From Chlorops oryzae (Eukaryota; Arthropoda; Insecta; Diptera; Chloropidae): a DNA stretch of 64,000 nt. The position numbers and the translations under genes are program-made. The stretch lies in contig CM035807.1 in NCBI GenBank assembly GCA_020466095.1, forward strand, positions 49,155,004 through 49,219,003. Reading direction: 5' to 3'. Shown in pieces: positions 10,574-21,600 of this stretch. The notes below the pieces were generated by a model. That model was not told the origin of the DNA, ran no database searches, and saw nothing but the letters and a program-made list of their open reading frames with translations. The number at the start of each line of letters is the position of its first letter. The stretch's first letter is position 1.

Positions 10574-12487
10574 CACAGTGTCGGATTTCGCTTTGCTAGC
10601 GTCAGAACAGAAAAAAATTTTAAATTTTTTCCCAACAGAAGAAAATTATGGCACTGGGAAATTAAGAGAGAAAAATATAGCAACATTTTGTGGCAGAATG
10701 CGCGGAAAAAATCCGCTTTTATAAGTTATATTGTAAGTTACTTAGTAGAGCTATCGTAATGAAATTTTTTTTTTAAACAGGCACATATATTTACATAATA
10801 TATATTAAATAAAATTTAATTTTAAATCATGCTTACATATTTAAAAAAATTTTGTAGATAATATGAAAAAAAATGGGTTAAAAAATTCATATATGCATTT
10901 TCCAAATGTATGAAGTGACCTTATATCGCAAAATACAGGCGAGTGGTACTATACACGTTGTAAGGTGGCTCATATAGTAACAGAATCTGCAATAAAATCT
11001 TTCGGCATTTTGCGGCACCCATATATCATATCTCGAAAAACCGAATGTAGACGGAAAATTTAGATATAACAAAATTCTCTTACATTTTACGTTTTAAAAT
11101 TTGTACAACTAAATTGGCATACTCTGTTCTAATTATTCGACGCATTTCAATTAAAATTTTTTAAGTTTAATTTAAAGAGGCTCTCTTTTCCATATTCTAC
11201 TGTAAAATTCTGAATTAATTAACATCAAAAAAACTTTTCAACGTAAAAGCAGCCCTTCGAATGCATGTGTATACATCAGAGCTGTAAATGAATCAATCAT
11301 TTCAAGATTGATTCAAGAATCAATCACAGCCTGATTAGAAAAAAAAGATTTAATTCATTTTACTTGAAAATCATGAAGATTTAAATCTGATTTAATTCTT
11401 TGATGATTGCCTCAAGATGATTTATAAATCACTTTGCTGCAATCAATTGATTTATATTTTGAATTGTCAATCATTTGATTTAAATCAAAAAGGATTTAAA
11501 TCATTTGATTTAATTCAAAATGATTTCAATCATGTGATTTAAATCCAAAAAGATTTAAATCATTTGATTTAAATCAGAAAGATTTCAATCATTTGATTTA
11601 AATACAAAAAAATTTAAATCAGTGTTGATTTAATTCAAAAATGATTTAAATCAAATCATCAGATACTGACTAGGAAAACAATCTTATTTCATAAATATTT
11701 TATATATATCTATATCACTTCGTTATTTCTTGTTTTCAAAATCGATTTTACTTCTTTCTCTCTGAAACGACAGTGAAAAGTTTTCGGTGCTTTTTGCATT
11801 CACCCTAACATAAATAAAGTTTATTTAGTTCCAAAATGAAGAAACTTCAATAAGAACTAATAAAAAGGTTTTAAAAAACAATAAACAACGAACTTGTATA
11901 GGAAAAAGATTGTTGAAGTGTACAAAAGTTTTAAACAGACGATTTTACGCTACTCTGCACGCACTATTCAGTGAGCGCCAGTCGAGTTTTTCTGTGAAAA
12001 AATTTTTTTTCACGCGAGAATAAATAAAATAAAAACATATTTGGTACCAAAATGAAGGAAGTTCTATAAGGATTACTAAAAAAATTAAATAAACGAGATA
12101 GACAAAAGTTTTACATGCAAAACGGTCCCTGAAATCCAAAAAGTTGTAAATATTAGATTTTTCCACCTTAATCGCCCCTAATATTTAATTTAAAAACCCA
12201 AGTTATCTTAAAAATTTGTCGTGCTACTTATTATACACTTTTAAAAATTTACGGCCTTTAAAACTTACAAACACTTCTAATTTTTCCCAAAAATATCGAA
12301 AATTATGAAAATTCGGTAACTTTGACACCCTGTATCACACCCTGTATACTGCGCAGCATAAAAAAAATTTGACCTTCGTTTAGCCCACTATTTAGATATT
12401 ACTTGGTCAAAATTTTGTTTCTCTAAGTCAATTTCTACCAAAGATACAGAATTAAGTGACGCTAGCAAAGCGAAATCCGACACTGTG
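10574..12487. mobile_element. Transib-like non-autonomous element (1914 bp)
   Basis: A perfect terminal inverted repeat of about 31 bp starts CACAGTGTCGGATTTCGCTT at 10574; the far end closes with CACTGTG at 12481-12487. Both flanks are CGTCT (10569-10573 and 12488-12492), a GC-rich 5-bp target duplication. Transib elements are known for CACWRTG-type heptamers like the RAG signal heptamer and for 5-bp GC-rich duplications. No transposase ORF is present. The flank is a GTCT-rich simple tract, so the duplication is suggestive rather than proven. Confidence 0.65.
11280..11665. repeat. Degenerate GATTTAAATCATTTGATTT tandem repeats
   Basis: Inside the Transib-like element, about 10 imperfect units of AT-rich, partly self-complementary sequence (GATTTAAATC, ATTTAAAT cores, about 20-35 bp period). 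The first unit follows CAGAGCTGTAAATGAATC, which looks like a hAT-type start, but I found no matching right end. Confidence 0.6.
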
Positions 12488-12959
12488 CGTCTGTCTGTAT
12501 ACAGTTTTCTTATCGAAGGAGTTGGGGTACCTTTACAAATTTGGCATGCGTGCTCAAGGGGACATGAGTAAATACAAGAATGGACCCGATAGAACCATTT
12601 TTAGGGTTGCCTCTAGGTCTAGGGTCTGTTACAAAAATCTCAAAAACTGCTTTAAAATCGAAGTTTTTCAAGATATAATAATGAATTCGGATGTTTGAAC
12701 ATTTTTTAAGGCAAGTAATATGATTTCTAAAAATTGGAAAAGTGGACGTGGCAAAAGGGCATTTTTCGAAAGTTTTTTCCTACACCTTGAACGAAGTTTG
12801 GCACTTTTGCTTCCTTTTTTGCCATAAACATCCTTCCAAAAAATTAACTTGACCGATTGATTACATTGATTACGTTTTAAAAAAATCAAAATACAGTTTT
12901 TTGCTTATAACTTTCACATTTTTCATCCGATCATCGAGTTTTGTGGCTTTAAATGTTTA

Positions 12960-14252
12960 ACAGGTTGGCTGATAAAACCCCGGTCTAACAAAGAAAAACA
13001 CATTTTTTTGTCAAAATTCGTTTTTATTATTCAACATAGTTCCCTTCAAGAGCAATCCAACGATTATAACGACCTTCAAATTTTTTGATACCATTTTGGT
13101 AGTACTCCTTCGGTTTTGCCTCAAAATAGGCCTCAGTTTCGGCGATCACCTCTTCATTGCAGCCAAATTTTTTCCCTGCGAGCATCCTTTTGAGGTCTGA
13201 GAACAAGAAAAAGTCGCTGGGGGCCAGATCTGGAGAATACGGTGGGTGGGGAAGCAATTCAAAGCGTAATTCATGAATTTTTTCCATCGTTCTCAATGAC
13301 TTGTGGCACGGTGCGTTGTCTTGGTGGAACACCACTTTTTTCTTCTTCATATGGGGCCGTTTTGCCGCGCTTTCGACCTTCAAACGCTCCAATAACGACA
13401 TATAATAGTCACTGTTGATGGTTTTTCCCTTCTCAAGATAATCGATAAAAATTATTCCATGCCCATCCCAAAAAACAGAGGCCATAACTTTGCCAGCGGA
13501 CTTTTGAGTCTTTCCACGCTTCGGAGACGGTTCACCGATCGCTGTCCACTCAGCCGACTGTCGATTGGACTCAGGAGTGTAGTGATAGAGCCATGTTTCA
13601 TCCATTGTCACATATCGACGCAAAAACTCGGGTGTATTGCGAGTTAACAGCTGCAAACACCGCTCAGAATCATCAACACGTTGTTGTTTTTGGTCAAATG
13701 TGAGCTCGCGCGGTACCCATTTTGCACAGAGCTTTTTCATATCCAAATATTGATGAATGATATGACCAACACGTTCCTTTGATATCTTTAAGGCCTCTGC
13801 TATCTCGATCAACTTCATTTTACGGTCATTCAAAATCATTTTGTGAATTTTTTTGATGTTTTCGTCGGTAACCACCTCTTTCGGGCGTCCACTGCGTTCA
13901 CCGTCCTCCGTGCTCATTTCACCACGCTTGAATTTTGCATACCAATCAATTATTGTTGATTTTCCTGGGGCAGAGTCCGGAAACCCATTATCAAGCCAAG
14001 TTTTTGCTTCCACTGTATTTTTTCCCTTCAGAAAACAGTATTTTATCAAAACACGAAATTCCTTTTTTTCCATTTTTTTCAAAATAACAAAAGTTGCTTC
14101 ACAAAAGACGCTCTATCTCACAAACTAATTGACTTACAGACGTCAAATTTTGACACGAATCATTTGAAGGTTGCCACTATATAAAAATAAAATGCATTTA
14201 ATACTAGCGACGCCATCTATGTGTCAGACCGGGGACTTATCAGCCAACCTGT
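12960..14252 (-). mobile_element. Himar1-like mariner, copy B, complete (1293 bp)
   Basis: Terminal repeats ACAGGTTGGCTGATAA on the left and the complement of ACAGGTTGGCTGATAAGTCC on the right, differing at about two positions. The target duplication is a clean TA on both sides (12958-12959 and 14253-14254). The element sits inside dispersed repeat B and contains an uninterrupted transposase frame. Confidence 0.95.
13027..14073 (-). CDS. Himar1-like mariner transposase, intact, 348 aa
   Basis: Cut-and-paste transposase of the irritans mariner subfamily, acting at TA sites. I chose the ATG at 14073 (MEKKEFRVLIKYCFLKGKN); three in-frame codons upstream begin with TTG and are not needed. The 348-aa length equals Himar1. 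Two N-terminal helix-turn-helix regions are followed by the linker motif WVPREL, then the D,D34D triad: TMDETW, FHQDNAPCHK, and YSPDLAPSDFFLF with exactly 34 residues between the last two aspartates. No stop or frameshift is seen. With intact TIRs and TA duplication this copy is a candidate for activity. Near-identity to Himar1 is judged from memory, not from an alignment. Confidence 0.95.
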   Translation of the reverse strand: MEKKEFRVLIKYCFLKGKNTVEAKTWLDNGFPDSAPGKSTIIDWYAKFKRGEMSTEDGERSGRPKEVVTDENIKKIHKMILNDRKMKLIEIAEALKISKERVGHIIHQYLDMKKLCAKWVPRELTFDQKQQRVDDSERCLQLLTRNTPEFLRRYVTMDETWLYHYTPESNRQSAEWTAIGEPSPKRGKTQKSAGKVMASVFWDGHGIIFIDYLEKGKTINSDYYMSLLERLKVESAAKRPHMKKKKVVFHQDNAPCHKSLRTMEKIHELRFELLPHPPYSPDLAPSDFFLFSDLKRMLAGKKFGCNEEVIAETEAYFEAKPKEYYQNGIKKFEGRYNRWIALEGNYVE

Positions 14253-15046
14253 TATTACCATCTTTGCAAAACTGGCATGCCTAATATTGGGATAATTTGC
14301 ACTAGTTGAAAAGATATTGCTTGATAAGTGAGTGAACGTAGCAAAAATATGAGCAAAGAATGGCCCTTCTGACCTCATAGAACCCACAATTAGAGAAGTT
14401 GGGTGCTGTTTAGGCACTTAAAATATGCGTACGGTCTCCACCTTTTCGAGTTAGGTCCACTTGCGTGTTTATTTTATATGGTAATTGAGTTATTGCCCGA
14501 AATATGGGGCAAAGTTGAGAAAATAGACTTTTTTCATATTTTGGGCCATATCTCGGAAACGCTACTTAAATCCAACAAACCATTGACCTTTTTGGAATGA
14601 GGGAGCCCTAAGCTAACATAAAATAACCAATAGAAAAAAAGGCAAGAAAAAAAATTTTTTTTTGCATTGTGTTACTATTAAGGGTACCTTCAATACTAGG
14701 GTCTGTCATAAAAATCCCAAAGCTGCCTCAAAATCTGACTTTTTCACAATGTTTCAATGAAACTTGGAATTTGGGCGTATATTTAAGTCTCCGATTAGAA
14801 TTTAAAAAAAAATTGGAAAATTGGGCATGGAAAAGGGGCGGGTTTCATACAGAAATTTAATAAAAGTCGGTATAGGGGTCCCGAATGGCCTTGAAAACGC
14901 GTTGAATATTTATCTTAGTGGTTCTGTTTTTTGGGCGTGGATTAAAAATTATTTAACATGTGTGTCTGTGTCGGGTATTTTATTGTTAGGCTCCCCTGAC
15001 TATTATACCCTTACTTACTTGATTTGTTATAGGTTTATTCTTTCAA

Positions 15047-15290
15047 GTGGCTTTGGGATAGCGTAGGGGATGTGTGCTATGCTCTTGATTCCAGGGTCCG
15101 AGGTTCGATTCCCGGCACAGGCGAAACGGAGTGTAATGTTCCAAGCCTAGCACTGGTTTTTGAAGAAATCGCATGTTAGGGGCACGCTACTTAATAAGAC
15201 ATACACACACAAACACAAGAAAACCTCCTTTATATCACAATGGGCAGCCACTTCACTACCTACCTATTCTTTCAAAAAATAAAGCGCGAA
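15047..15290 (+). ncRNA. tRNA-derived SINE-like sequence
   Basis: A Pol III A-box match (TAGCGTAGGGG, 15059-15069) and a B-box match (GGTTCGATTCC, 15102-15112) lie 43 bases apart, the normal tRNA spacing. The acceptor and T stems do not pair well, so this is not a working tRNA gene. It follows the end of repeat B and continues into unrelated sequence, as a tRNA-headed SINE would. Confidence 0.55.
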
Positions 15291-15944
15291 ACGCAGTTTT
15301 GGTAACTTCTTCTTGGATGTTTTTTTTTTTATTGGTTTTTATTCCTCTTGTGTAATTTTGGTTCATATTTCTGCGGACTTTCAGTCTTAAAAGGGTAAAC
15401 GAAACAGCAAAAATGTGGCGTTGAACAAAAATTGGCTTGGATATTATACATGAAAAACAGCCCTGCCTTCAGCGGCTACTTTGCTCTTTTGATACTTCAA
15501 AAAAACATTTTGCATGTTATATGTTTGTTTTTTTATAATTTTGCTTATCCGCTTTGCCACGATACCACGATTCTGCTACTTTTAGTGAATACCCACCCAG
15601 TAGCAAATGGTTTCCTGAAATTGGGAAGAGAGTTAGTAATGCTTTCGGGGCAGGAGACGCGGAATTTTTTTATACATTTGCGTCAGCTCTTACTGACTCA
15701 TACACTATTTATTAAAAAGTAAGCGATGAGTTCAGGACTATTGGACTAACAACAACTGAATTCCTAAGACACCATCGGTGAGCATACATTTTTATGAATT
15801 TTGGAATTTTGTCATGTTAACAGAAAATTTCATCGCCGCGAATCGTTGAGCATTGTGCAGTGGAATTTCAGTAAAAAAAATCATACAAATTGATAAAACA
15901 AAAATCTCATTAATATCTTAAACCGGTTCATAAATTCATATGAA
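15291..15944. other. No recognisable feature
   Basis: AT-rich sequence with several short frames that carry no known motif. Nothing supportable was found; the SINE-like body may extend into the first part. Confidence 0.4.
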
Positions 15945-16560
15945 TCGGTAAGAGCTGAGGAAACTCATTTCCATGTTCCAATGAATATAGAAATGGTCAG
16001 CGTAACCATGTCCGTCTGTCTGACTGTCGGTCTGTCCGTCCGTCTGAAAAAGTTCAAGAATGGACCCGATCGGACCATTTTAAGAGGTACCTCCAGTACT
16101 AGGGTCCGTTACGAAAATCGCACAAACTGCTCTAAGATCGAATCGAATCGTTTTAAAAATATTTTGATGAAATTTGATACTTAAACATGTTTAAAGGCAA
16201 GTAATATGATTTCCAAAAATTGGAAATTTGGGCGTGGTAGAAGGGTGTTTTTCGAAATTTGTCTTCTAAACTACAAATTAAAATCGGACTTGAAAAATCC
16301 CAAAGTCCCAAAAATTATCTTGATCGGTCTATTAGTAAGGGTTCCTCCAGTTCTAGAGTCTGTCACATAAGTCCCAAAACTGCCCCAAAATCGGACTTTT
16401 TCGGAATATTTAAATGAAATTTAGAATTTCAGCATTAATTTAAGCCTCCGATTGGAATTTAAAAGAGTTGGAAAAGTGGGCGTGGTTTAAAAATGTTTGC
16501 CTGTATTGGGTATTCTTTATAAGGCTCGCCTGACTATAACATCCTAACTTGTTTTTATAA
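15945..16560 (+). repeat. Dispersed repeat family B, copy 2 (5'-truncated)
   Basis: Shares ordered blocks with copy 1: a GTCCGTCTGTC run near 16008, AAGAATGGACCCGATC, TAGGGTCCGTTAC, GGCAAGTAATATGATTTC, GGGCGTGG boxes, and the end block GGGTATTCTTTATAAGGCTC ahead of CTGACTATAACA. It lacks the TTTTATACCCGACAC start of copy 1. Confidence 0.7.
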
Positions 16561-16654
16561 AAGAATGGATTCATTTAAACAACTCTTTTTATTTAGTACA
16601 ATCATCAAACTCTATAGTTCCTATAATAATAACATGGGTTTGCAAAATTGAATT

Positions 16655-16815
16655 TTTTCCCCTCCTTTTGAGTTTGTGCAGTGGTTCTAGTAGATTTTGG
16701 TCTGCTGAATAATTGTTAGCACCATTGCTTCATTTGAACTCATTTTTCTCAAACGAAGTCTAAGCTTTTTTTAAATTTTAAAAACGTTTGTTTTTTTTAA
16801 CATCATTCTGCAATA
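16655..16815 (+). repeat. Left arm of a large inverted repeat
   Basis: The order CCTCCTTTTGAGTTTG, GATTTTGGTCTGCTGAATAA, CACCATTGCTTCATTTGAAC, AACATCATTCTGCAAT recurs in reverse complement at 23968-24190. The Gypsy element lies between the arms, so it inserted into the loop or inner edge of an older stem-loop element. Confidence 0.7.
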
Positions 16816-17238
16816 TTATATCAAAAATAATTTTAAGATTTTCGAATGAGTTGTGTAAACTGGTGCTTTTCCGCGATATAAAGGTTTTTCCAAAATAACT
16901 ATTCGGATTTTCGTATACATAACATAGCAAAACTTTGAATTGAAAAATCCACTTGTTTTTCGTTGCGAAAGGCAATAATGACTTGACTGATTTGAAATAT
17001 TGCGTCAGCGAAAAATAAAGTTGGGACAAAAAATTAATATGCTTAATTGCAAAGTTTACCAAGTTTACTGCCGCGCCCACAGTTTTTAATCAGTATGTGG
17101 ACATAATTGATCATTCTGCCATTTAAAATATCGATATTGAAAAGGAGGCTGTTTATGTAGAGTTTTTTTCATGTAAACTAAAAAAAAAAAATGCAAATTT
17201 TATATAATTTTTTTTACTTTTTTGATATTATTATATTG

Positions 17239-17424
17239 TGTAAGCCTAGTATGCTATGCATTCTAAAACTAATCTATAAGGTTAGTATGCTATGCAATCT
17301 AAATTGTGATTTTAAAAAATTAATGTGGGAAACAAAACAAAATAGGAAATAAGATAATTTTGTTGAATTGTGGAAAAACTCTCTTATTAATAAAGGAAAT
17401 TCTCCAACAATAAAGGAGTTTAAA
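17239..17424 (+). repeat. 5' LTR
   Basis: 186-bp LTR starting TGTAAGCCTAG and ending GGAGTTTAAA, containing AATAAAGG-type signals (17390s and 17409). It has an internal direct repeat of the phrase AGTATGCTATGCA (near 17249 and 17284). Confidence 0.9.
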
Positions 17425-17464
17425 GCTCAGGTGTGGGGTTATATCAGACCCAATTTTTCATAAA

Positions 17465-18661
17465 ATGCTGCTTCGAGCCTCAAAACAGCAAATGTTAGGT
17501 CTGTTAAAGGAAGTTAATGCCGAAATTCCATCTGGTGTCAATATTAGTCAACTACGTCGAATTTATTCTGAATATTATCCTTCTGGTAATGCTAACGAAC
17601 TGAATCCTGAAGGAAGTAACAGTGTAGCAAATATGGAAATAAACGCCGCTAATCCTGCTGTAGATGAAGATTGTATTATTAATGCTCCTGACGATATTCC
17701 AGTTGATACTGCGGTTGAATATGACGTTGATGTCGCTGATGAAAATGCTGCTAATGGCATTGGTCTACAAGGAGCAAACTCCGATGCCATAAACAAAGAA
17801 ATTGAATATCTTAAGAAGCAACATGAACTATTGGAACTTCGTCGGAAAATCCAGTTTCTAGAGGGTAGTGTATCCAATTCAATTGAAAGGAAAGCCGACT
17901 TCCGCGGTGTCGAATATGTTATTCCGAAATTTTCTGGTGATGATCCTTCACATGCTGTTCAACAATTTTTTCAGGATTTTGAAGAGATCATGCAACTTAT
18001 GAATGCCGATAAATGTTTGAAATTGCTAAGTTTGCGTCAGTCACTTACTGGCACAGCCCGTGTTTTCCTTTCTACAACGCCGGCGCTAAGCTACGAAGAT
18101 CTGAAACGTGGCTTAATTAAAGAGTTTGAGTTAACCGTAACTCGCCAAAGTGTTTACCGTATTTTGGATGGTCGCAAGTGGAAGAAAACCGAGGAATCAC
18201 TGCATTGTTATGTATTAAGCATGCAAGCAATTGCCCGTCGGGCTGATGTGTCTGATGCTGAGTTGATTGATTTTATCATCAACGGTATAAGCAAATATGT
18301 GACAAATATCAATCTATTATTGCACGCACAAACGGTAGAAGAATTGAAATCACTAATTAATCGTTATGAAAATCGCTATTTGAATGTTTCCAATGCATTT
18401 TGCCGTGACGCCCAAGTAACTAAACCAAGAGTCGTTGCTACATTGAATATGCAAAGCACCAGTAAGCCAAGTGCTTGCTTCAATTGCTCGCAAACTGGAC
18501 ACATAAAAAATAATTGTCCATACCCAATACGCCCAAATGGTTCTTGTTTCCGTTGCTGGCAGACAGGTCACGACTATCGCTCCTGCACTAATCCAAAAAA
18601 AAGAACTAGCTACCATGAAGCCATCGAACCGCCAAGTCGCGAATGTTATTTCTCCCAGTGA
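17465..18661 (+). CDS. Gypsy gag, 398 aa
   Basis: Capsid/nucleocapsid precursor. A true ATG opens the frame 40 bases after the LTR. The order is: an acidic, low-complexity N-terminal third; a coiled-coil-like segment (KEIEYLKKQHELLELRRKIQ, about residues 110-135); a retrotransposon gag core (VIPKFSGDDPSHAVQQFFQD); and two zinc knuckles at the C-terminus, CFNCSQTGHIKNNC and CFRCWQTGHDYRSC, both CX2CX4HX4C. The frame is uninterrupted, in contrast to pol. Gag overlaps the pol frame, which lies in a different register, so Gag-Pol would need ribosomal frameshifting. Confidence 0.92.
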   Translation: MLLRASKQQMLGLLKEVNAEIPSGVNISQLRRIYSEYYPSGNANELNPEGSNSVANMEINAANPAVDEDCIINAPDDIPVDTAVEYDVDVADENAANGIGLQGANSDAINKEIEYLKKQHELLELRRKIQFLEGSVSNSIERKADFRGVEYVIPKFSGDDPSHAVQQFFQDFEEIMQLMNADKCLKLLSLRQSLTGTARVFLSTTPALSYEDLKRGLIKEFELTVTRQSVYRILDGRKWKKTEESLHCYVLSMQAIARRADVSDAELIDFIINGISKYVTNINLLLHAQTVEELKSLINRYENRYLNVSNAFCRDAQVTKPRVVATLNMQSTSKPSACFNCSQTGHIKNNCPYPIRPNGSCFRCWQTGHDYRSCTNPKKRTSYHEAIEPPSRECYFSQ

Positions 18662-21600
18662 GAAAGGCGAGGAGAAACTTTACGAGATAGTTGATGCATT
18701 GAATTGGGTGAGTGTTACCTTTGATTTTCATTCGGTGGAAAATGCAAGCTCTATTCAATTATTTTCTCTTTTTGATACGGGTAGTCCGACTAATTTGATT
18801 AAACGCTCATATGTTCCCATCCACCTAATACAAACGCCGAATAATTCAGATTTTCGTGGAATTAGAGGACTAAAATTAAATGTAATTGGCAAAGTAACAT
18901 GCCTTTTACGATTTGGACGTCAAAAACACTTAGTAGAGTTAAATGTCTTGTCTGATGATGCTATGCTAGTCCCGCTTGTTTAGGGCGCATTTTTTTAAAA
19001 CAATTCAATATACATTTGACAAGATTTAAAAGAGATCCTGTTTGTCTAAAATACTCGAAAAATAAGCTTGTTTTACTAAACAAAGAGAATAGCTCTTGCA
19101 TTTCCATCTCAAATGATAGTTTAAAATTTCTGGAACAATACGACCTTCTAAAGCAAAATCCATTTGTCAGTTTGAGTGATAATGCCGATGTTTCGATGAA
19201 TAAGACAGATCGGTTAAATAACATGGCATCTTGTGAGGAAACTGGCGATGTGATGCCTTTTGTTGGAAATGACAAAAACACTTGTAATTATGAATTGGAT
19301 ATTGATTGCATATTAGGTATGAAGTGTATTAATGAACTAAATGAACTGATTCAGAGTAATTATATTTCACCAAATAATGTAGAAATCACCCCCTATAAGT
19401 ACGAAATGGAAATAAGACTGACGACTGATGTACCATTTCATTGTACTCCACGACGGCTCTCCTTTTCTGAAAAGGCAGCTGTTCAGAAAATTATAGACGA
19501 GCTACAACATAGTGATGTAATCCGCCCAAGCAATTCTCCTTACGCCTCTGCTATAGTATTAGTAAAAAAGAAAAATGGTCAATTACGTATGTGTATTGAC
19601 TACCGCGGACTTAATAAAGTCACTGTACGTGATAATTACCCTCTACCTTTGATTGAAGATTGTCTAGAATATTTAGAAGGGAAAAACTATTTTAGTATAT
19701 TAGATTTGAAGAATGGTTTCTACCAAGTGAGCATGTCTGAAAGCTCAATACCCTTTACTGCTTTTGTTACACCAAATGGGCAATATGAATTTCTAAAAAT
19801 GCCGTTTGGTTTGAAAAAGCCCCTGCGGTATTTCAAAGATTCATAAACAATATTTTTAGAGATTTAATCGATGACCGTAAAATTATCATATACATGGATG
19901 ATATGTTAATTGCGACTGCTAATTATGAAGAACACAAGGTATTACTTACCACAGTTTTGAATAGAATTGCATCAAGGAATCTGAAGTTGAACCTGTCCAA
20001 ATGTAAATTCTGTTATAGAGCAATTGAGTATTTGGGATATTCTGTAACGCAAGCTGGTATATCGCCAAGTGAAGAACATATTACTGCAGTAAAAAAAATT
20101 CCGATGCCTACTGATTTTAAGCAACTTCGCTCATGCCTTGGACTCTTTTCATATTTTCGAAGATTTGTACCTTCCTTCTCAACAGTTGCTAAGCCCCTGA
20201 CCGATTTAACCAAAAAAGATGTGAAGTTTAATTTTGATGAACGATGTGTTCAAGCATTTGATGAATTAAAAACTCGATTAATCAAAGCACCTGTTCTTGC
20301 TATATATAACCCTTCAAAAGAAACTGAACTACACTGTGATGCCAGTACAATCGGTTTTGGGGCAGTTTTAATGCAACGACAGACTGACGGAAAGCTTCAT
20401 CCTATTTCTTACTTTTCAAAGACGACCACTGCTGCAGAAGCAAGATATCACAGTTTTGAGCTGGAGGCTTTAGAAATAATTTATGCCCTAAGAAGGTGGC
20501 GAGTTTACTTAGAAGGTATACCTTTTAAGATAATAACAGATTGCAGTTCCTTAACGCTGACCTTAGATCGTAAGCACATAAACCCACGGATCGCACGATG
20601 GGCCCTTGAGTTGGAAAGTTATAACTTTTCAATTCAACACCGCGGTGGCTCTTTGATGGGTCACGCTGATGCTCTCAGTCGTTGTCAGGTTGCAGCATTA
20701 GTGAATCCAAGTGATGTTGATTTTCAGATTCAAATTGCCCAAGAGCGAGACATTACTATTAAAAAACTGCGTGCTCGGATGGAAGTTGAATCGGTGGATG
20801 GTTATGAATTAACTGATGGACTAGTGTTAAAAATCAAAAGTGATGGTCGGAAACTTTTATATGTTCCCCAAGAAATGGAAGATAACGTTATTAGATTAAT
20901 TCACGAAAAACTCGGACATCAGTCTTTAGACAAATGCCGCAATAAAATAGCACAATGCTATTGGTTTCCCACAATGTCAGCCAAGATTGAAAAATTCATT
21001 AGAAATTGTTTAAAATGCCTAATGTACGCCGTCCCAGTTCGCATTAACGAAAGAAATTTATTTAATATTCCAAAAGTTCCATTACCGTTCGACACTCTAC
21101 ATATTGACCATTTTGGCCCATTACAATCAATAAGGTCTAAACGTAAACACATTCTTGTTATTGTTGATACCTTTACTAAGTATGTTAAGCTATATCCGGT
21201 AAATTCGACCAGTACACGAGAAGTGAACGCCTCTTTAGAAAAATATTTCAGCTATTATAGTAGGCCAAGACGAATTATCTCTGATCGCGGTACTTGTTTT
21301 ACTTCACTGGAGTTTGAAAGTTTTCTTTTGGAACGAAATATAAAGCACGTAAAAGTAGCCACTGCATCTCCTCAAGCAAATGGTCAGGCCGAACGAGTAA
21401 ACAGAGTGATAAAGAGTATGTTAGGAAAACTAAGTGAACCAATTAATCATGCGGATTGGTCAAACAAGTTGTTAGAAGTCGAATATGCAATCAATAACTC
21501 AATGCATAACTCTACAAAGTGTATTCCCAGTGTCTTATTGTTATGTGCATCAAGTTAGCTTGCACTTTTTCGAATTTCCCGAAAAAAATTATTGTGCTGT

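Larger units (their letters stand above)
10420..15010 (+). repeat. Dispersed repeat family B, copy 1, with two nested elements
   Basis: The repeat begins TTTTATACCCGACACACTCT and ends near TCGGGTATTTTATTG...GACTATTATACCC. Its inner blocks recur in order at 15945-16560: the CATGTCCGTCTGTC run, AAGAATGGACCCGAT, TAGGGTCTGTTAC and GGCAAGTAATATGATTTC. It is opened by a Transib-like element (10574-12487) and by a Himar1-like mariner (12960-14252); removing both restores a collinear copy. Spurious short frames in it are ignored. Confidence 0.75.

Noticed and set aside
10581..10615. RSS-like nonamer in the 10574 element
   Set aside because: At 12 or 23 bases from the heptamer I find no good ACAAAAACC match on either end; only the heptamer fits.
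15052..15125. Functional tRNA gene
   Set aside because: A and B boxes are good but the acceptor and T stems do not pair.
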